This document shows positions 1 to 12,771 of a DNA stretch of 64,000 bases, in pieces. The stretch covers positions 87,609,391 to 87,673,390 of the forward strand of contig CM075855.1 in the NCBI GenBank assembly GCA_037975125.1, read 5' to 3'. A model generated the notes under the pieces. That model ran no database searches. It worked only from the letters and a program-made list of their open reading frames with translations, and was not told the origin of the DNA. This DNA is from Latrodectus hesperus (lineage: Eukaryota; Arthropoda; Arachnida; Araneae; Theridiidae). Made by a program: the position numbers and the translations under genes. Numbering within the stretch: position 1 is the first letter of the stretch; each line of letters begins with the position of its first letter.

Positions 1-2052
1 TTAATATATTAATTGAAACTATACCTATTCATAATTAGTTTATTCTAAAGTAATTTAAAAAGTTTTCATCCATAAGTAACAAAGTCTTAGATTACCAACC
101 AGCTAATGTAATAAATGTATATAATAAACATACATTTATATCAATTATAATATTGCATAAGAAATCTACAAATAATTAATACTTTAAAACAGATTCTTTT
201 TCAATTTGAAATATTCTGAAACTCTTATTAAAAATGAAGAAATTGTTATGGGCGATAAAAAATAGAATTAATTAAAATAGAATAAATAATTTTTAATAAT
301 TCGAAGTATCGATTTTTACACATCAATGAATTTCATTTGACAAATTATTCCATTTAAAAGACGAAAAATTATAAACAGATGGTACACATAAAATAACTAA
401 TAAAAATTTTCAAAAAATCCACTCTAAATTAAAGTTCATTTCTATTCATCAGTTTACACTTCAACAATTGCAAAGCAAAATTAGCTATGTTTGATTTAAC
501 TGTGTCAATAAAGAATAGAGTGTTTATTTTTTATTCACTTAAAAAAATTAAAAAGTTTATTTTATTTTCAATAATTGGTTACTGAACCATGGCTAAATCT
601 AAACTTATTTCTCTCTCTTCAAGTTGGTAATCAAAATATTTCATACTAAAAATGGTGCAGGATCGTGTGGGAAAGAGAGAGTGTGTCGCCCTGACGGTGG
701 ACAGATAATATTAAGGGACACAATTATATCTAGGGAACGAGAAATGGCTGCTTTAATTAAAAACTAATCGAGGAAGTGAATTCCATTCATGGAATGAGTT
801 TGAGGAAGTTTTCTTCTCGAATAATTAAGTTTGTGCATTCTCACATTGTACCTTGTAAGTACTTGCATTCAAAATAAGAGCTAGGCTGATGTTATTTCTC
901 ATTCAATTATAGTTATTTGGATTACTATGTAAAATAAGTGATTCCACATTTCCGAGAATATGTAGGCACAACACAGAAATTTCGATTAAGAAAGATATCT
1001 ACCGAAAAAGTAAGTTTTTCTCCTGGAGTAATAGAGTTTTGTATTTAATTACTTGGAATTTAATGATGATAAGCATACTTAGATGAAACCAGAAAAACCT
1101 TTCAAAAGTTTGAACAGAAAAAATCATATTTTTCAATTTATACTTTTACAATTTTTAAATAATAGAAATCCTGTCTTTAAAATATTGATTTATTTTTCTA
1201 AGTATTTTTAAGAACAATTGTTTTCGTCTAAAAAATTTAATCATTGACAAAATTGCCTTTAAATAGTATTCATAATAAGGAATTTATTTAAATAATTTTA
1301 TTCCTATAATGTTAATTTCAAGTTTGTCTCAAATTATTCTTATATCAAAATAATAAAAAATGTAAATTAAATAATTTAGTAATCAAATTTCATTGATTTA
1401 TCATAAAAGTAATAAATCTGTATAAATCCTTGCGTTACACAAAAGTATATGAACAGACATATTTATATATTTTTTTAATAAAAGTCCAGTTTTTAAATCC
1501 TATTACAATGCAAATTTACCCAAAGAATCAATCTTTGACTTTTTTATTTGAGATTTTTCTATCATTAATGCAATTCCATAAAGTCTATTGTCTAGGACAT
1601 CAAAAAAAGCATAACAATTTCCATTGTATATAATAGTTCTTTGAAGGTCCTATTCCTTGAACAACTAATGCTGTCTTGTTGCAAAATTTCGTTAAAACAT
1701 TTTGCTGTGCAAAACCCTTCAGAAATCATATTTGAATTAGTGCAGAAAATGGAATGTTTCTTTTGAAATTCAATCTTTACTTTGATTTCGTGATATTTCA
1801 TTGGCTAAAGTGGCTTTTGTAGTATATAATCTCTGTGGCATGAAATGAAGCATAATTGTTACATAAAGTTATTAAAATATGGTACTAAGCTTTTGTAGTA
1901 TTGTTAAAAAACAGAAATTTTATTGAATTTACTCAAATTTTTTTTTATATTTCATTTGGGAAACATTGCCGAAATCTTCACCTTTATTTAAAGAATTAAT
2001 TTTTACTCTATCTTTATGAGGTATCTTGTGTAGCTAATGAAGTTTATTGGGT
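1..2052. other. AT-rich region, no gene recognised
   Basis: No convincing coding region, RNA gene or repeat boundary was found. Open frames here are short, AT-rich and have no recognisable motif. A slightly more GC-rich patch lies around 655-800, but it does not translate to anything I know. Confidence 0.6.
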
Positions 2053-2303
2053 ACAGAGACCGCGTAATCCAGGATGCGAATTCTGAATTATTTTGGTGAT
2101 GAAGAAATGTTGCTAAAATGACGAATTGTGACATGCGAGATGACCTAAATACTATGATTGCCAAAATGGAATATTCTGCATAATTATCATAGATCCCTGT
2201 ATCTATTACTAATAAAAATGAGGTTGCCAAACACAGAATATCCACCACCAAAATATCACCAAACTCAGAATTTCGCATCCTGGGTTATGCGGCATCAGTC
2301 CGT
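2053..2303 (-). mobile_element. MITE-A copy 1
   Basis: About 250 bp bounded by inverted ends. The left end reads CAGAGACCGCGTAATCCAGG; the right end, reversed, gives a close variant of CAGATGCCGTATAATCCAGG. The interior matches five other copies in the window (11065, 31294, 47366, 49077, 49395). It lies in the opposite orientation to most of them, since the diagnostic internal stretch with two ACGTCAT-like motifs reads on the minus strand. This is a non-autonomous DNA element with no transposase. The target duplication could not be fixed with confidence. It is the most diverged of the six copies, so probably among the oldest. Confidence 0.8.
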
Positions 2304-2625
2304 ATACTGTAATTTTTAACATTTTGACAAGAAAATAATCATAACAGGTTTTGAAAGTTACGAAAATGCAAGTAGCTACTTTGGTATATTATAATAAATG
2401 TGCACAAAATTATGTCAGATTTCATTAGTAAAAACCTCAAAAGTAGTACATTTTCTTAAACAATTTCGATTTGATTTTCTGATATTACTTTTTGGCAAGT
2501 AGAGTACTATAATATCTTTCCTCTATGTGATTTTGAGGAATAAAATAGATGTCAAGAATTATAATAATTCCCTAGTTCCAGTAGTGTGCATAGAAAGATA
2601 TCTGTCTGTTGAAATATTAATGTAA

Positions 2626-2700
2626 AAATATGTCTGCAACTTAAATTTGTCTGCCAAATACCAAATTTGGCTACCAAATATGTCTGCAACTTAAATTTGT
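2626..2700. repeat. 25-bp direct repeat, 50-bp spacing
   Basis: A 25-bp sequence (it begins AAATATGTCTGCAAC) occurs identically at 2626-2650 and 2676-2700. The intervening 25 bp is partly related. It looks like a recent short tandem duplication. Confidence 0.85.
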
Positions 2701-2888
2701 GATGCACAATGTTTGACGGAAATTGGATCTGTACATCAAGTGCATAAGCAAATTTGAAAAGTACTTTGCTGCAACCAAAGTACGGATACGACCATAGAAG
2801 AACTCCTACATGCATATCTATATTTATGATTCATAATCAAGAATAAAATAAATCTATAAGTACTCAATTACATTATGTCAAAGCAAGG

Positions 2889-3275
2889 CCCGTGTTAGCC
2901 TAGTGGTCAGGGCATCGGCCTTCCGTCTAGAAGGGTAATGGTCGATTTCCATGCCGCCAAAGACCAACCGAGTACATGCGATATACGTGCTCATTAAATC
3001 CGTGGAATCGAAAGTCCTGTGGTCGGTTGTTGATCAGTTACTATAGGCGTAATATTCTGCAGAAAATTTCCTCCCCCTGTAGATCGAAGACAAAACTGAG
3101 GAAATGGATCCTATGGTGGTGCCATCTATCAGAGGAGTTTTAGAGCAAAGACGTACTTTCGCCTTCGAGGTACTCTGATTAAGCGAAAGACGCAATCTTC
3201 TGATTTAATTTCGCATAGATGTCGGCTAGCGAGCTTGGTTTGTCCAAGTGTTATAAATAATGCCAACAACAACAA
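2889..3275 (+). mobile_element. tRNA-derived SINE, family 1, full length
   Basis: The head has a pol III A box, TAGCCTAGTGG (2896-2906), and a B-box-like GGTCGATTTCC (2940-2950), with a small hairpin between them. The body (about 2970-3250) is shared with the copies at 37545, 41657 and 44599. It includes a conserved stretch beginning GTGCTCATTAAATC and a later GCCATCTATC block. The 3' end is a CAACAACAACAAA tail. No clean target-site duplication is visible; the flanks share only a weak ATG(T/A)CAA match. It codes for nothing and would depend on a LINE for mobilisation. Confidence 0.85.
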
Positions 3276-3481
3276 AATGACAAGATATTTTGCCTGATTA
3301 AATATTTCGCAAATTCGAAAATACGAGTATGATTGTAAAATAAGGAAAGTAATTAAGGGTCTTGGTAAAGGTGAATGATTTCATCTACCTCTTTTGTCTT
3401 CAAAAATTTAAAGTTGACAACAGCAATACCTCTATATACAAAACTATATCGTGACTGCTAATTGTGCTTTAAAAAGCTAAA

Positions 3482-3710
3482 GGGCGCTCCATGGCTGAGT
3501 GGTCTAAAGCATCACCGCTAATCACTTGAGAGCGTAGGAGTGTGGGTTCGATTCCCACCATGGCCCTCGGTGTTTTCTTCGTTATTCTTCTGTGGTTGTA
3601 CATCTGTCATTGTGCTATTTGTCCTATTATCGACGAAGACTTACAAGCGGATCTCAAGAATCAAGCATACAAGTCTGAATATATGTAATGTAATAAAATA
3701 AATAAATAAA
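3482..3710 (+). mobile_element. tRNA-derived SINE with perfect TSD (second type)
   Basis: The 5' region resembles a class II (Ser/Leu-like) tRNA. It has an exact A-box match TGGCTGAGTGG (3492-3502) and an exact B-box match GGTTCGATTCC (3545-3555) inside a 5-bp T-stem (GTGGG/CCCAC). The acceptor and anticodon stems do not pair, so this is not a working tRNA. A non-tRNA body of about 115 bp follows, then an AAATAAATAAATAAA tail. The 12-bp TSD TAAAAAGCTAAA flanks it at 3470-3481 and 3711-3722 without mismatch, so the insertion is relatively young. It differs in body and tail from SINE family 1. Confidence 0.92.
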
Positions 3711-3735
3711 TAAAAAGCTAAAAATACTAAAATTT

Positions 3736-3748
3736 TAATAAGATAGCA
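3736..3748 (+). repeat. Left target-site duplication of the LINE
   Basis: TAATAAGATAGCA matches 8968-8980 (TAATAAGACAGCA) at 12 of 13 bases. The pair brackets a 5.2-kb segment that contains the whole gag-EN-RT-RNase H set, which is why I take it as the TSD. Confidence 0.75.
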
Positions 3749-3993
3749 GTTTAGATTGCGAACATTGAGTAGCTGAAAACAGAAAAAGTTGCAGACTCTT
3801 ACCGGTACGTACATACTTCTTCGAACTTTATTAGCTTTGAGAAGAACTCACAAGCAATTTATTTTCATTTATTTAAGTTTGTAGGAATTCGGGAATTCCA
3901 ATAAGTTTAATTTATTAATTAGTTTATTAGTTTCAAGCTCAAGTAGTTCTATTAGTTTATTTTCTCAAGTACGTACAAGATGTTATATTCAAA
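3749..3993 (+). promoter_or_regulatory. LINE 5' UTR, presumed internal promoter
   Basis: The stretch between the inferred 5' end and the ORF1 ATG. Elements of this superfamily commonly use an internal TATA-less pol II promoter at the very start. I see no TATA box; promoter function is inferred from position only. Confidence 0.35.
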
Positions 3994-5238
3994 ATGACAG
4001 ACTTACAAGACGATATACCATTTATTGAATGTGAATATCGCATACCAAAATATGCATCGAACTCTATATTAGACTATGATGATAATGCACCTCTAGCTAT
4101 ACAATTAGCTTCAGAAGCTGGAATTTCAAATTTCACAGTGTTTTTGTGTCCTACAGCAGGATATGCTTCTGTTCCTAAGAGGCCTTCACAGTTAAAATCT
4201 GAACTATTAAACGCTATTTCCAACAAGAATGGGATTGAAAAAGTCAGACATACCAGAAACGGAAAACTAATTCTCACTACAAATGATTATAAAACAGCAA
4301 CAGAAATTTGTAAAATCAAAACAGTATTAAATGTCCCTGTGACTACCCAAATACACTACGAAATTTATCATCCCGTTCATATCAATGGATGAAAGTCTAG
4401 AAAATTTAGCATTAGAAATTGAAAATAATGGCCTTATTGTATCTCAAATACGGCGTTTCAATAAAAAGGGATCTTCAGAACTTTCAAAAACTATCTTCGT
4501 AAGAGTCTACGGACGTAAAATTCCGTCTCAAATTAAAGTGTATTGTAAATAAAGATTTTTATGGATAAAGTTCGTCAATGTGGAATTTGTTTTAAATATA
4601 CACATGCAACAAAAACATGTAAAGTACAAACAGCTTTATGCAGACTCTGTGGCTCACATCACAATAATGATCCTTGTTCAATTAAAGTCCCATATTGTGT
4701 AAACTGCAAAGGACCTCACGCTCCAGGTGATCCTTCATGTTCATCTCGTGAAGAAGAAACTCGATTTTTAAAATTTAAGGCAATAAACCATCTATCTTTT
4801 ATTGAAGCAAGAAGACAGTATAAATGCTCTAAAACCAATTTTGCTACAATTGTAAAGTCTAATCAACCATCAGAAATTACTCATGCTAAAATAAATGATA
4901 GTCACCTCAATACTTACGAAATTTGAAGAGTCAGTAGAAAAAAATTTTTAGCTATTCAAACCTAACAAGAAGCCATTCTTAATATTATTTTCCAAAAATT
5001 TGATGAAACTGTAAGCAAAATGTTTGAAACTAAAAGTCTCTCGTTATCCCCTGCTAGAAGGAAAACTCGGAAAAGTAGTCAAATCCTAAAACAATCACCA
5101 AACCCTAGTAATAGTGACATTCATTTCAATCCAATTTTACCTGTGAATAGTGTATTTAATTTTGGTAACTCTTCTGAAGATCAGTCAGAAATAATTGAAA
5201 ATTCAAAATTCAGAAAGGGAAGAAATAAAATTTCCTAA
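3994..5238 (+). pseudogene. LINE ORF1 (gag-like, three zinc knuckles), broken
   Basis: Nucleic-acid-binding gag-like protein of the LINE, which would package its RNA. It starts at the ATG of 3994 (MTDLQDDIPF) and reads to a stop at 4390. The sequence continues in another frame from 4385 (MDESLENLAL) to about 4552, then returns to the first frame by 4561, so there are two frameshifts. The knuckle region (4579-4740) shows CX2CX4HX4C, CX2CX3HX4C and CX2CX3HX6C, the arrangement known from I/Jockey-type gag proteins. A stop at 4924 splits off a basic, Ser/Pro-rich C-terminus (5020-5238). The part before the knuckles resembles the RRM-like region of such ORF1s, but I see no clear motif there. Confidence 0.88.
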
Positions 5239-5324
5239 CAGATAGGACGCAACTTCTATCCTGGGTGAATCAGTCCGTAGAAGTCAAATTGTAATCATAA
5301 TAATTGTAACTTTTTTCATATTCT

Positions 5325-6223
5325 CAATAATTTCGTGGAATGCTCGTAGTGTTCTCAATAAGCGCCTACACATGAAACTTCATTATTTTAACTCTGAAGA
5401 CGTTATTGCAATACAAGAAACTTGGTTAAAAAAAGTTGACATGAAATCATTATTTAAAAAAATAATCTTTTGTCAGGATATCCTAGCAGTAAATAAAAAC
5501 ATTCCAACAAGGCAATTTTCTCCTATCCGTCACTCAGATGATGACAGAGAACTCTTAGCAGTCAAGATCACAGTGGCAACGACTACAATAAATATTATTA
5601 ATATTTACTCCTGGCAAATTTTCTTCAGAGTGGCTTCATAGCATAATTCAAGGAATTCAGCCTCCTTATATCATCATAGGAGATTTCAATATTAGACATA
5701 CATCATTAGGAAGCTGTTCCACTTCATCAAGGGCAAATGAACTTCTTGAATGGATTCAGGAAGAGATTGCTGTTTCCTGAACTCTGAAATTCCAACACAC
5801 TTCGGTCCACATAATAAACCTTCACTCATTGATTTAACATTTGTATCACCAGACATTTATATCCTAAGTCATATTGAAGATTACCCAGATTGTTTTGGAA
5901 GTGATCATTTACCATCTAAAACTAGCATAGATATTGGAGATACTGATGACCATATACCGAACAGATCACGTATCCTGTGTTCAGAATTCTTTGCTTTTAT
6001 CAATACAGATAATGAAATTTCTAATCTTTACTCTATTGAACAATTCAATCATATCTGCATAGATAAACTTCACAAGTTTCGAAGATTGCAGAAAATGCCA
6101 TGCAAACCTTATCTCCCATGGTGGACTTCTAGATATGGTTATCTCCTAGGCCAAAAAAGACGTCTTTGGCGGAAAACTAAACGCACATATGATATTTGGG
6201 ATGAAATCATTGGGATGAAATAA
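5325..6223 (+). pseudogene. LINE ORF2: APE-type endonuclease domain, broken
   Basis: Endonuclease that nicks target DNA to prime reverse transcription. The active-site landmarks are all visible but spread over frames. WNARS (Asn, about 5338) comes first, then AIQETWL (catalytic Glu, about 5410). IIGDFNIRHTSLGS (Asp and Asn, about 5677-5715) lies in a different frame, and the C-terminal SDHLP (Asp-His pair, about 5902) completes the set. At least two frameshifts occur, near 5640 and 5750. A linker rich in aromatic and basic residues (6060-6220) leads toward the RT. No ATG for ORF2 could be chosen securely, because the region between ORF1 and WNARS contains stops. Confidence 0.88.
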
Positions 6224-6308
6224 TAATTTTATCTGGAACATCAAAAAATATATTTTCAACTTATTAAAAAATCTCCAAAATAGAGTTACAGTAACTCCAA
6301 CTTCACAT

Positions 6309-7190
6309 ATGATCTTATTACATAATAATTCTCCAGTGACAGATCCTACCCATCAAGCTAATATGTTTACCGACTTCGGTCCAGATAAGATATCTGCAAA
6401 AATATTAAAAAGCATTACTACTACCAACCTAGACTACCCCCTCTCCCTGATGAATAAATCGTGGCTAACAGGTATTGTACCAGAAATATGGAAATCCTCC
6501 ATTGTTATTCCAATTTTAAAACCGGGAAATATGGCCAAACTTGTGGCATCGTACCGTCCTATATCTCTGACTAGTGTCATAATTAAATTAATGGAAAGAA
6601 TGATTTTGAAGAGATTTATTGACCATATATCAACCCTATCCTTCTCGCATCCCAATCACCACTGATTTCTACCACTTCGAGGTTGTGACAGTATTTTATC
6701 CATCATTCATAATCACATAATTTCTGCCAGATCCTCTAGAAAATTTGTTGTTTTGGTTACAGTGGATATTTCCCAGGCCTATGATTCAGTTTGGCCAGAG
6801 GGCCTAATTTATAAATTACTTCAAGCAAACATCAAAGGAAACGCTGCTTTATGGATTCAACAGTTCATTACAACTCGCTATTTTCAAGTAAAGTGTGGAA
6901 AAATAAGCTTTCTTCATCAGCCACCTCATATAGAGGAGTTACACAGGGGAGCGCGTTATCACCTTTCCTGTTCTCAGTGTTTATGTCAGACCTCTACGAT
7001 ATCCTTCCTCCTGACATCAAATGCTTTTCATGTACGCTGATGATATATTTCTACTATATGAATCTGTTAACTAGGGAAAACTTCAGCAGAAACTAACATC
7101 TGCACTTGGAATATTACAAAATTGGTGTCAAGAATGGAAGTTATCCATAGACCCAAAAATGTTCTATGATTAACTTTTCTTCAAAACGAC
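6309..7190 (+). pseudogene. LINE ORF2: reverse transcriptase domain, broken
   Basis: Reverse transcriptase core. Motifs in order: GPDKISAKILK (6384), PIPILKPGN-like and SYRPISL (6508-6570), then VDISQAYDSV with the motif A Asp (about 6762). QGSALSPFLFSVF (motif B) lies in a different frame at about 6945, and MYADDIFLLYES (motif C, two catalytic Asp) at about 7030. The frame changes near 6660, 6900 and 7030. The stretch just before motif 1 seems shortened: only about 25 residues separate it from the preceding start at 6309. All catalytic aspartates are still encoded, so inactivation is by frame and not by loss of the active site. Confidence 0.9.
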
Positions 7191-7330
7191 AGCAACCTAA
7201 TTTCAACTTGTTCATCAACAATCTTCCTATTTCCAGGAGCAAAATTATTCTAATATTTTGATTACATTTTTCACACAATTTATCTTTCCGTCATCATTTT
7301 CAGGAAAAGAGAAAAGCTATATCAAAAAAG

Positions 7331-8826
7331 TTGAATGCTTTAAAAGGTATCGCAGATAATAGATGGAATGCTCGTACCGCTCATCTTCTTCAAATCGTGA
7401 AATCCTTTACTGTCTCCAGTATGGATTATGGTTGTCATATATTTACTTCAGCATGCACAACAGACCGCAAAATCCTTGAAACTGTATATCACACTGCCAT
7501 AAGAATTGCCAGAGGTCTTCCTAAGTGAATCCCCATACCGATAGTTCTACAAGAAGCAGGAGAAACTTCTATTCATTCTAGACATGAAATGCTCTCCTTA
7601 AACTTTTACATTCGGAATTTAAGAAAGTCAACATTATCCCCTGTGCTTCAGCTTGGGAAAAGTTAACTTACAATCGAGTTAATCGTAATCATCCTCTGCC
7701 CTTAAAGCCAAATTGTGACTCGATCAACAAGGAATAAATACCTCGTGCATATTAAAAGTCCCAACAGACTGGCCAGAAATGTCAAAAAATGTTCCATTTG
7801 TTCCTCGAGTCTCCCTTTTCAGACTAAATCATTGCCAAAAGATCTAATTTGTAAGCTATTTCACTAAGTTTGTGAGTGATCATGGCAGACAGATACACTG
7901 ATTTTTGCAGATGCCTCCATGCAGGGATCAAATGTGGGCATTGCATTAGTCAATTTTACAGCAGTTTATCATTAACAGGGAAAAAGAGTTCCAAAAACTC
8001 TATCTTCTCGGCAGAGGCAAAGGCACTGCTTATTGCAGTCTCTAAAATTTGCACTGAACCCAAAAAATATATCATTTTCACAGATTCACTTTCTTGCATC
8101 TCTGCTCTTACAAATTGTTCCAGGACATCACCAACTATAATTCAACAGCTTCGATTCCAAATGATTCAATCTACACAAAAGTGCTTGTCAATACAGTTAG
8201 TTTGGGTTCCAGGACATTCAAGGATTGCAGGTAATGAAATTGCAGATTCATTGGCGAAAGCAGCAACAGTGAGTCAGTATGCTATTCGATCTATTTCTCC
8301 TGAAGATCTGAAACAACACATCAAGAAATATTACTTTAAAGAAAGTCTCAATCAATGGAAAAATGACAAATATGCTGAAGCATTCACTCATCTCACATCT
8401 ATTCTCAAAAATCATAGGCTGTTAACGAAATCACGACTAGAAGTCGTGTGGCTGGCCAGAGCAAGAACAAGATCTTTTCCTAGCAATTCGATTATATTTA
8501 GGTTTCATCTCTGGCATACAGACCGCTGTCAGAGCGTTGAACCAGAAATCATAGATCATATTCTCCTAGATTGTCCTTTATACGGACATCTGAGGAATCA
8601 ACTACGAAAAAAATTAGGACTAGGAACATTATCGTTCTGTTGGATATTTGAACTTTCTACAAATCCGGAAATTAAAATTCTTGCATGCTATGAATTTCTA
8701 CGCCAGTCTAACAGATTCTATAATCTTAATGAAAAAAGAAAGTTACAACTCAAAATCCGTGAACTATTTTTAACACGAATTTATAAATCCGAATTTTTTC
8801 TTCTCATATCAAGACGTTTCTGTTAG
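7331..8826 (+). pseudogene. LINE ORF2: connection region and RNase H domain
   Basis: After the RT thumb, a connection piece (7331-7528, with RKILETVYHTAIRIARGLP) leads to an RNase H domain that removes template RNA. The first acidic residue lies in FADASMQGSNVGIAL (about 7905), in a different frame from the rest. The open frame 7876-8826 then carries SAEAKALLIAV (Glu), YIIFTDSLSCISAL (Asp) and LVWVPGHSRIAGNEIADSLA (His, Asp), so the D-E-D-D set is complete at DNA level. The C-terminal 150 residues include DHILLDCPLYGHLR, the Cys/His-type tail usual after RNase H in these LINEs. ORF2 ends at the TAG of 8824-8826. Confidence 0.92.
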
Positions 8827-8967
8827 TGATCACGCACATCAATTGACTTTACTTAAATAAGGTTAATCGATATTGACTACATAAATTCTCTCCAAATACC
8901 TTCTTCAATGAGAGCTACAAGCATCTAAGCATAAAGCTCCAAAAGTGTTTGCCATAACCTACCTACC

Positions 8968-8980
8968 TAATAAGACAGCA
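8968..8980 (+). repeat. Right target-site duplication of the LINE
   Basis: TAATAAGACAGCA, the partner of 3736-3748, lies immediately after the ACCTACC 3' end of the element. Confidence 0.75.
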
Positions 8981-9239
8981 ATATAATAATATTTTTGGCA
9001 TGATGCGAACAAAAGTTGAAGTTCTAGGCATAATTTATAGTAAATAATTTCTTAGTTGGTTTTCCTTCAAAATTAACATTGTTTTAATTAAAATATAACA
9101 ATAGCTAAACAGGAATAAGTTTCTAGTTTTAAGTAACACAGCTAAAAATTATTTACTTCTTCATTGATGTTGATATAACTCTTTTCATTTCAAAGAAGTA
9201 AAAAAATCTTTTTTATTTTTATTTAAATATTAAGACATA

Positions 9240-9444
<205 letters not shown>

Positions 9445-9447
<3 letters not shown>

Positions 9448-10018
9448 ATATTAAATATGAACGAATACTGAAAAATATTATCAATGCTTCATTCTGGGAA
9501 ATAGTTACATTGCTTAAAGACTTTGTGCATGAAATCATTAGGTAAAACGAATCACTTTTACTTTTAACACATCTGTTCCACTTTATTTTTTAATTAGTTT
9601 TGATGAGTGGCATTTGTGATGAACATTTATTAGTATAAACATATTATTGTAAATAGCCTTAGTTCATGCAAAAACTGTAAAGTTAAATATAGTAAGTACA
9701 CCTAACACACAGCTGACATTTCCTTTAAAAGTTATATAACATCTAAAGAGATTTTCTTTTATGAAGATGTTTTCTTGTGTAATTGAATGCCTATATTGTT
9801 TCGTGTATAATATTTTAACTGTAAAATTTCTAAACATAATTTTGTAGCTGAAACGTGACTCATATTTAACACAAATGTTTCACTTGCATATCCTTGGTTT
9901 CAGGTGTTATATTTGTATTTAAATATAAGAAGTTTCTAATTAAGTAAACTATTGTTCACCTTCAACATTATTCTATGCTGGAAAGGACAAGAAAACTGCA
10001 TTCAGTTAAAAATTTAAT
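9445..10018. other. No gene recognised
   Basis: AT-rich sequence between a microsatellite and a SINE. No coding signal or repeat relation to the rest of the window was noticed. Confidence 0.6.
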
Positions 10019-10030
10019 TAAATTTGTGTT

Positions 10031-10300
10031 GTTGTCATATGTCAGCTAGGCTGGCAATATTGGAAGCGCTGTGCTCCTATTTTTCAAATGAACCGTAATT
10101 TGGTGTGGAGTCCGACTTCCTCAGTACAAACATGCTTTAAGTACCCGTATATGGTGTAGGCAACCATTCGCAACCCATTCATCCAAGGAAAGGACACGAG
10201 AGAAGAGAGAGAGAAAGTACATCCATGCTCGAAAAAGGATTCGAATCCAGGACCTCGCTATCAGCAGTCAGCAAGCTGACTACTAGACATGGCGGGTAGC
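10031..10300 (-). mobile_element. tRNA-derived SINE, minus strand, perfect 12-bp TSD
   Basis: On the minus strand a tRNA-like head (from 10300) contains the B-box-like palindrome GGATTCGAATCC (10237-10248). A body of about 190 bp follows, and the element ends in ACAACAACA next to the left TSD. The TSD TAAATTTGTGTT is present without mismatch at 10019-10030 and 10301-10312. The body differs from SINE family 1 but the CAACAAC-type tail is the same, so the two may use the same LINE machinery. A purine-rich run (10198-10218 on the plus strand) lies inside the body. Confidence 0.9.
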
Positions 10301-10635
10301 TAAATTTGTGTTAACACGAATGAATAAGCTCAAAGATAATAAATGTATGAATCTCAAAAATAAATGAATTTAAATTTATATAAAATCAGGAATATAATTC
10401 CTATCGTTCGTAAAAAAGAAATTATTCTTAAATTGGGTTTTCCTTAAATATGCCTTGTTTTGATACTTAGATTGTTATAAAAATTTCATTTAAATTCTCA
10501 CTAATTTTTCGATTTTGATGTTTCTTGACAAATTTTGTCACAGTTGGAAGAATTCTACCTTAAATAATATATCTTATAGTTCTTGAAACTCTCCTAGAAA
10601 CTCAGACAAATCAAAATATTTGAAAATATCCCAAC

Positions 10636-10704
10636 ATAAGCATTATAACTTATCATATGTATGACGCATTATAACTTATATAAGCATTATAACTTATCAT
10701 ATGT
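10636..10704. repeat. 25-bp direct repeat, about 44-bp spacing
   Basis: The sequence beginning ATAAGCATTATAACTTATC occurs at 10636-10661 and again at 10680-10704, with a shorter third version (GCATTATAACTTATA) between them. A small local tandem duplication. Confidence 0.8.
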
Positions 10705-11064
10705 AAACATGTGTTCCGTTATTGTATTCAATTGATACTGAAAAAAACATATTTAAAATTATAAAGCATAGCACAATCAAAAGGTATGAACTCTAGGGTT
10801 TGACGACTTTGTCTTTGCTTCTTTTATTTTACAGCAAATTAAGCAGTATGAAATGACAATTGAAGGAAAAAAAAGCTTTTGTAAGAACTGAAGTCTTACA
10901 AAATCAGATATACATTTTTTTATCAGATATATTGCGTCTCGCGAATATTTTGTGACGGAAGTTCTTAGGTTTCCTGGAGTTCCATAAGAAATTTTTCAGG
11001 CATGAGATTTTAAATATTTCATATTGAAGAGAGCAGAATTCGAAAGTATCCGTGATGGAGGTCA

Positions 11065-11317
11065 CAGATGCCGTATAATCCAGGGTACCAAATTCTGAGT
11101 TTAGTGATTTATTGGCTGATTTTATTATGTATCTGATAACCTGGTTTTTAGATTTTTACGTCATAGATATGGAGACCTATAAGAATTATGCAAAAAATTC
11201 TATTTTGGTAACTCTAGTATTTACGTCATCACGCACGTCACAATACGTCTTGGCAACATTTCTTCATCGCCAAAAATATTCAGAATTTGATATTCTTGAT
11301 TCTATGGCCTCTGAGCC
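11065..11317 (+). mobile_element. MITE-A copy 2
   Basis: Begins CAGATGCCGTATAATCCAGG, the best-preserved left end of the family, and ends with an inverted, more decayed version (CTATGGCCTCTGAG). The interior carries the family's ATTTACGTCATC and CACGTCACAATACGTC motifs. An open frame through the element encodes VFTSSRTSQYVLATFLH, a peptide string also found in other copies. No transposase is present. Confidence 0.85.

Positions 11318-12771
<1,454 letters not shown>

Larger units (their letters stand above)
3749..8967 (+). mobile_element. Full-length, inactivated I/Jockey-type LINE
   Basis: A 5.2-kb non-LTR retrotransposon with all expected parts in order: 5' UTR, gag-like ORF1 with three CCHC knuckles, then ORF2 with an APE-type endonuclease, reverse transcriptase and RNase H, then a short 3' UTR ending ACCTACC. 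It has no LTRs. An RNase H after the RT fits the I-like part of the superfamily better than Jockey proper, which usually lacks it; this is family knowledge, not a phylogeny. Flanking 13-bp duplications (one mismatch) support near-intact ends. Several frameshifts and stops in both ORFs mean it cannot move by itself. Confidence 0.9.

Noticed and set aside
2880..3290. Target-site duplication for the SINE at 2889
   Set aside because: Only a weak ATG(T/A)CAA match exists between the flanks, not better than chance in this composition.
3482..3566. Functional tRNA-Ser or tRNA-Leu gene
   Set aside because: A and B boxes and the T-arm are good, but acceptor and anticodon stems do not pair. The segment continues into a SINE body with a tail and a perfect TSD.
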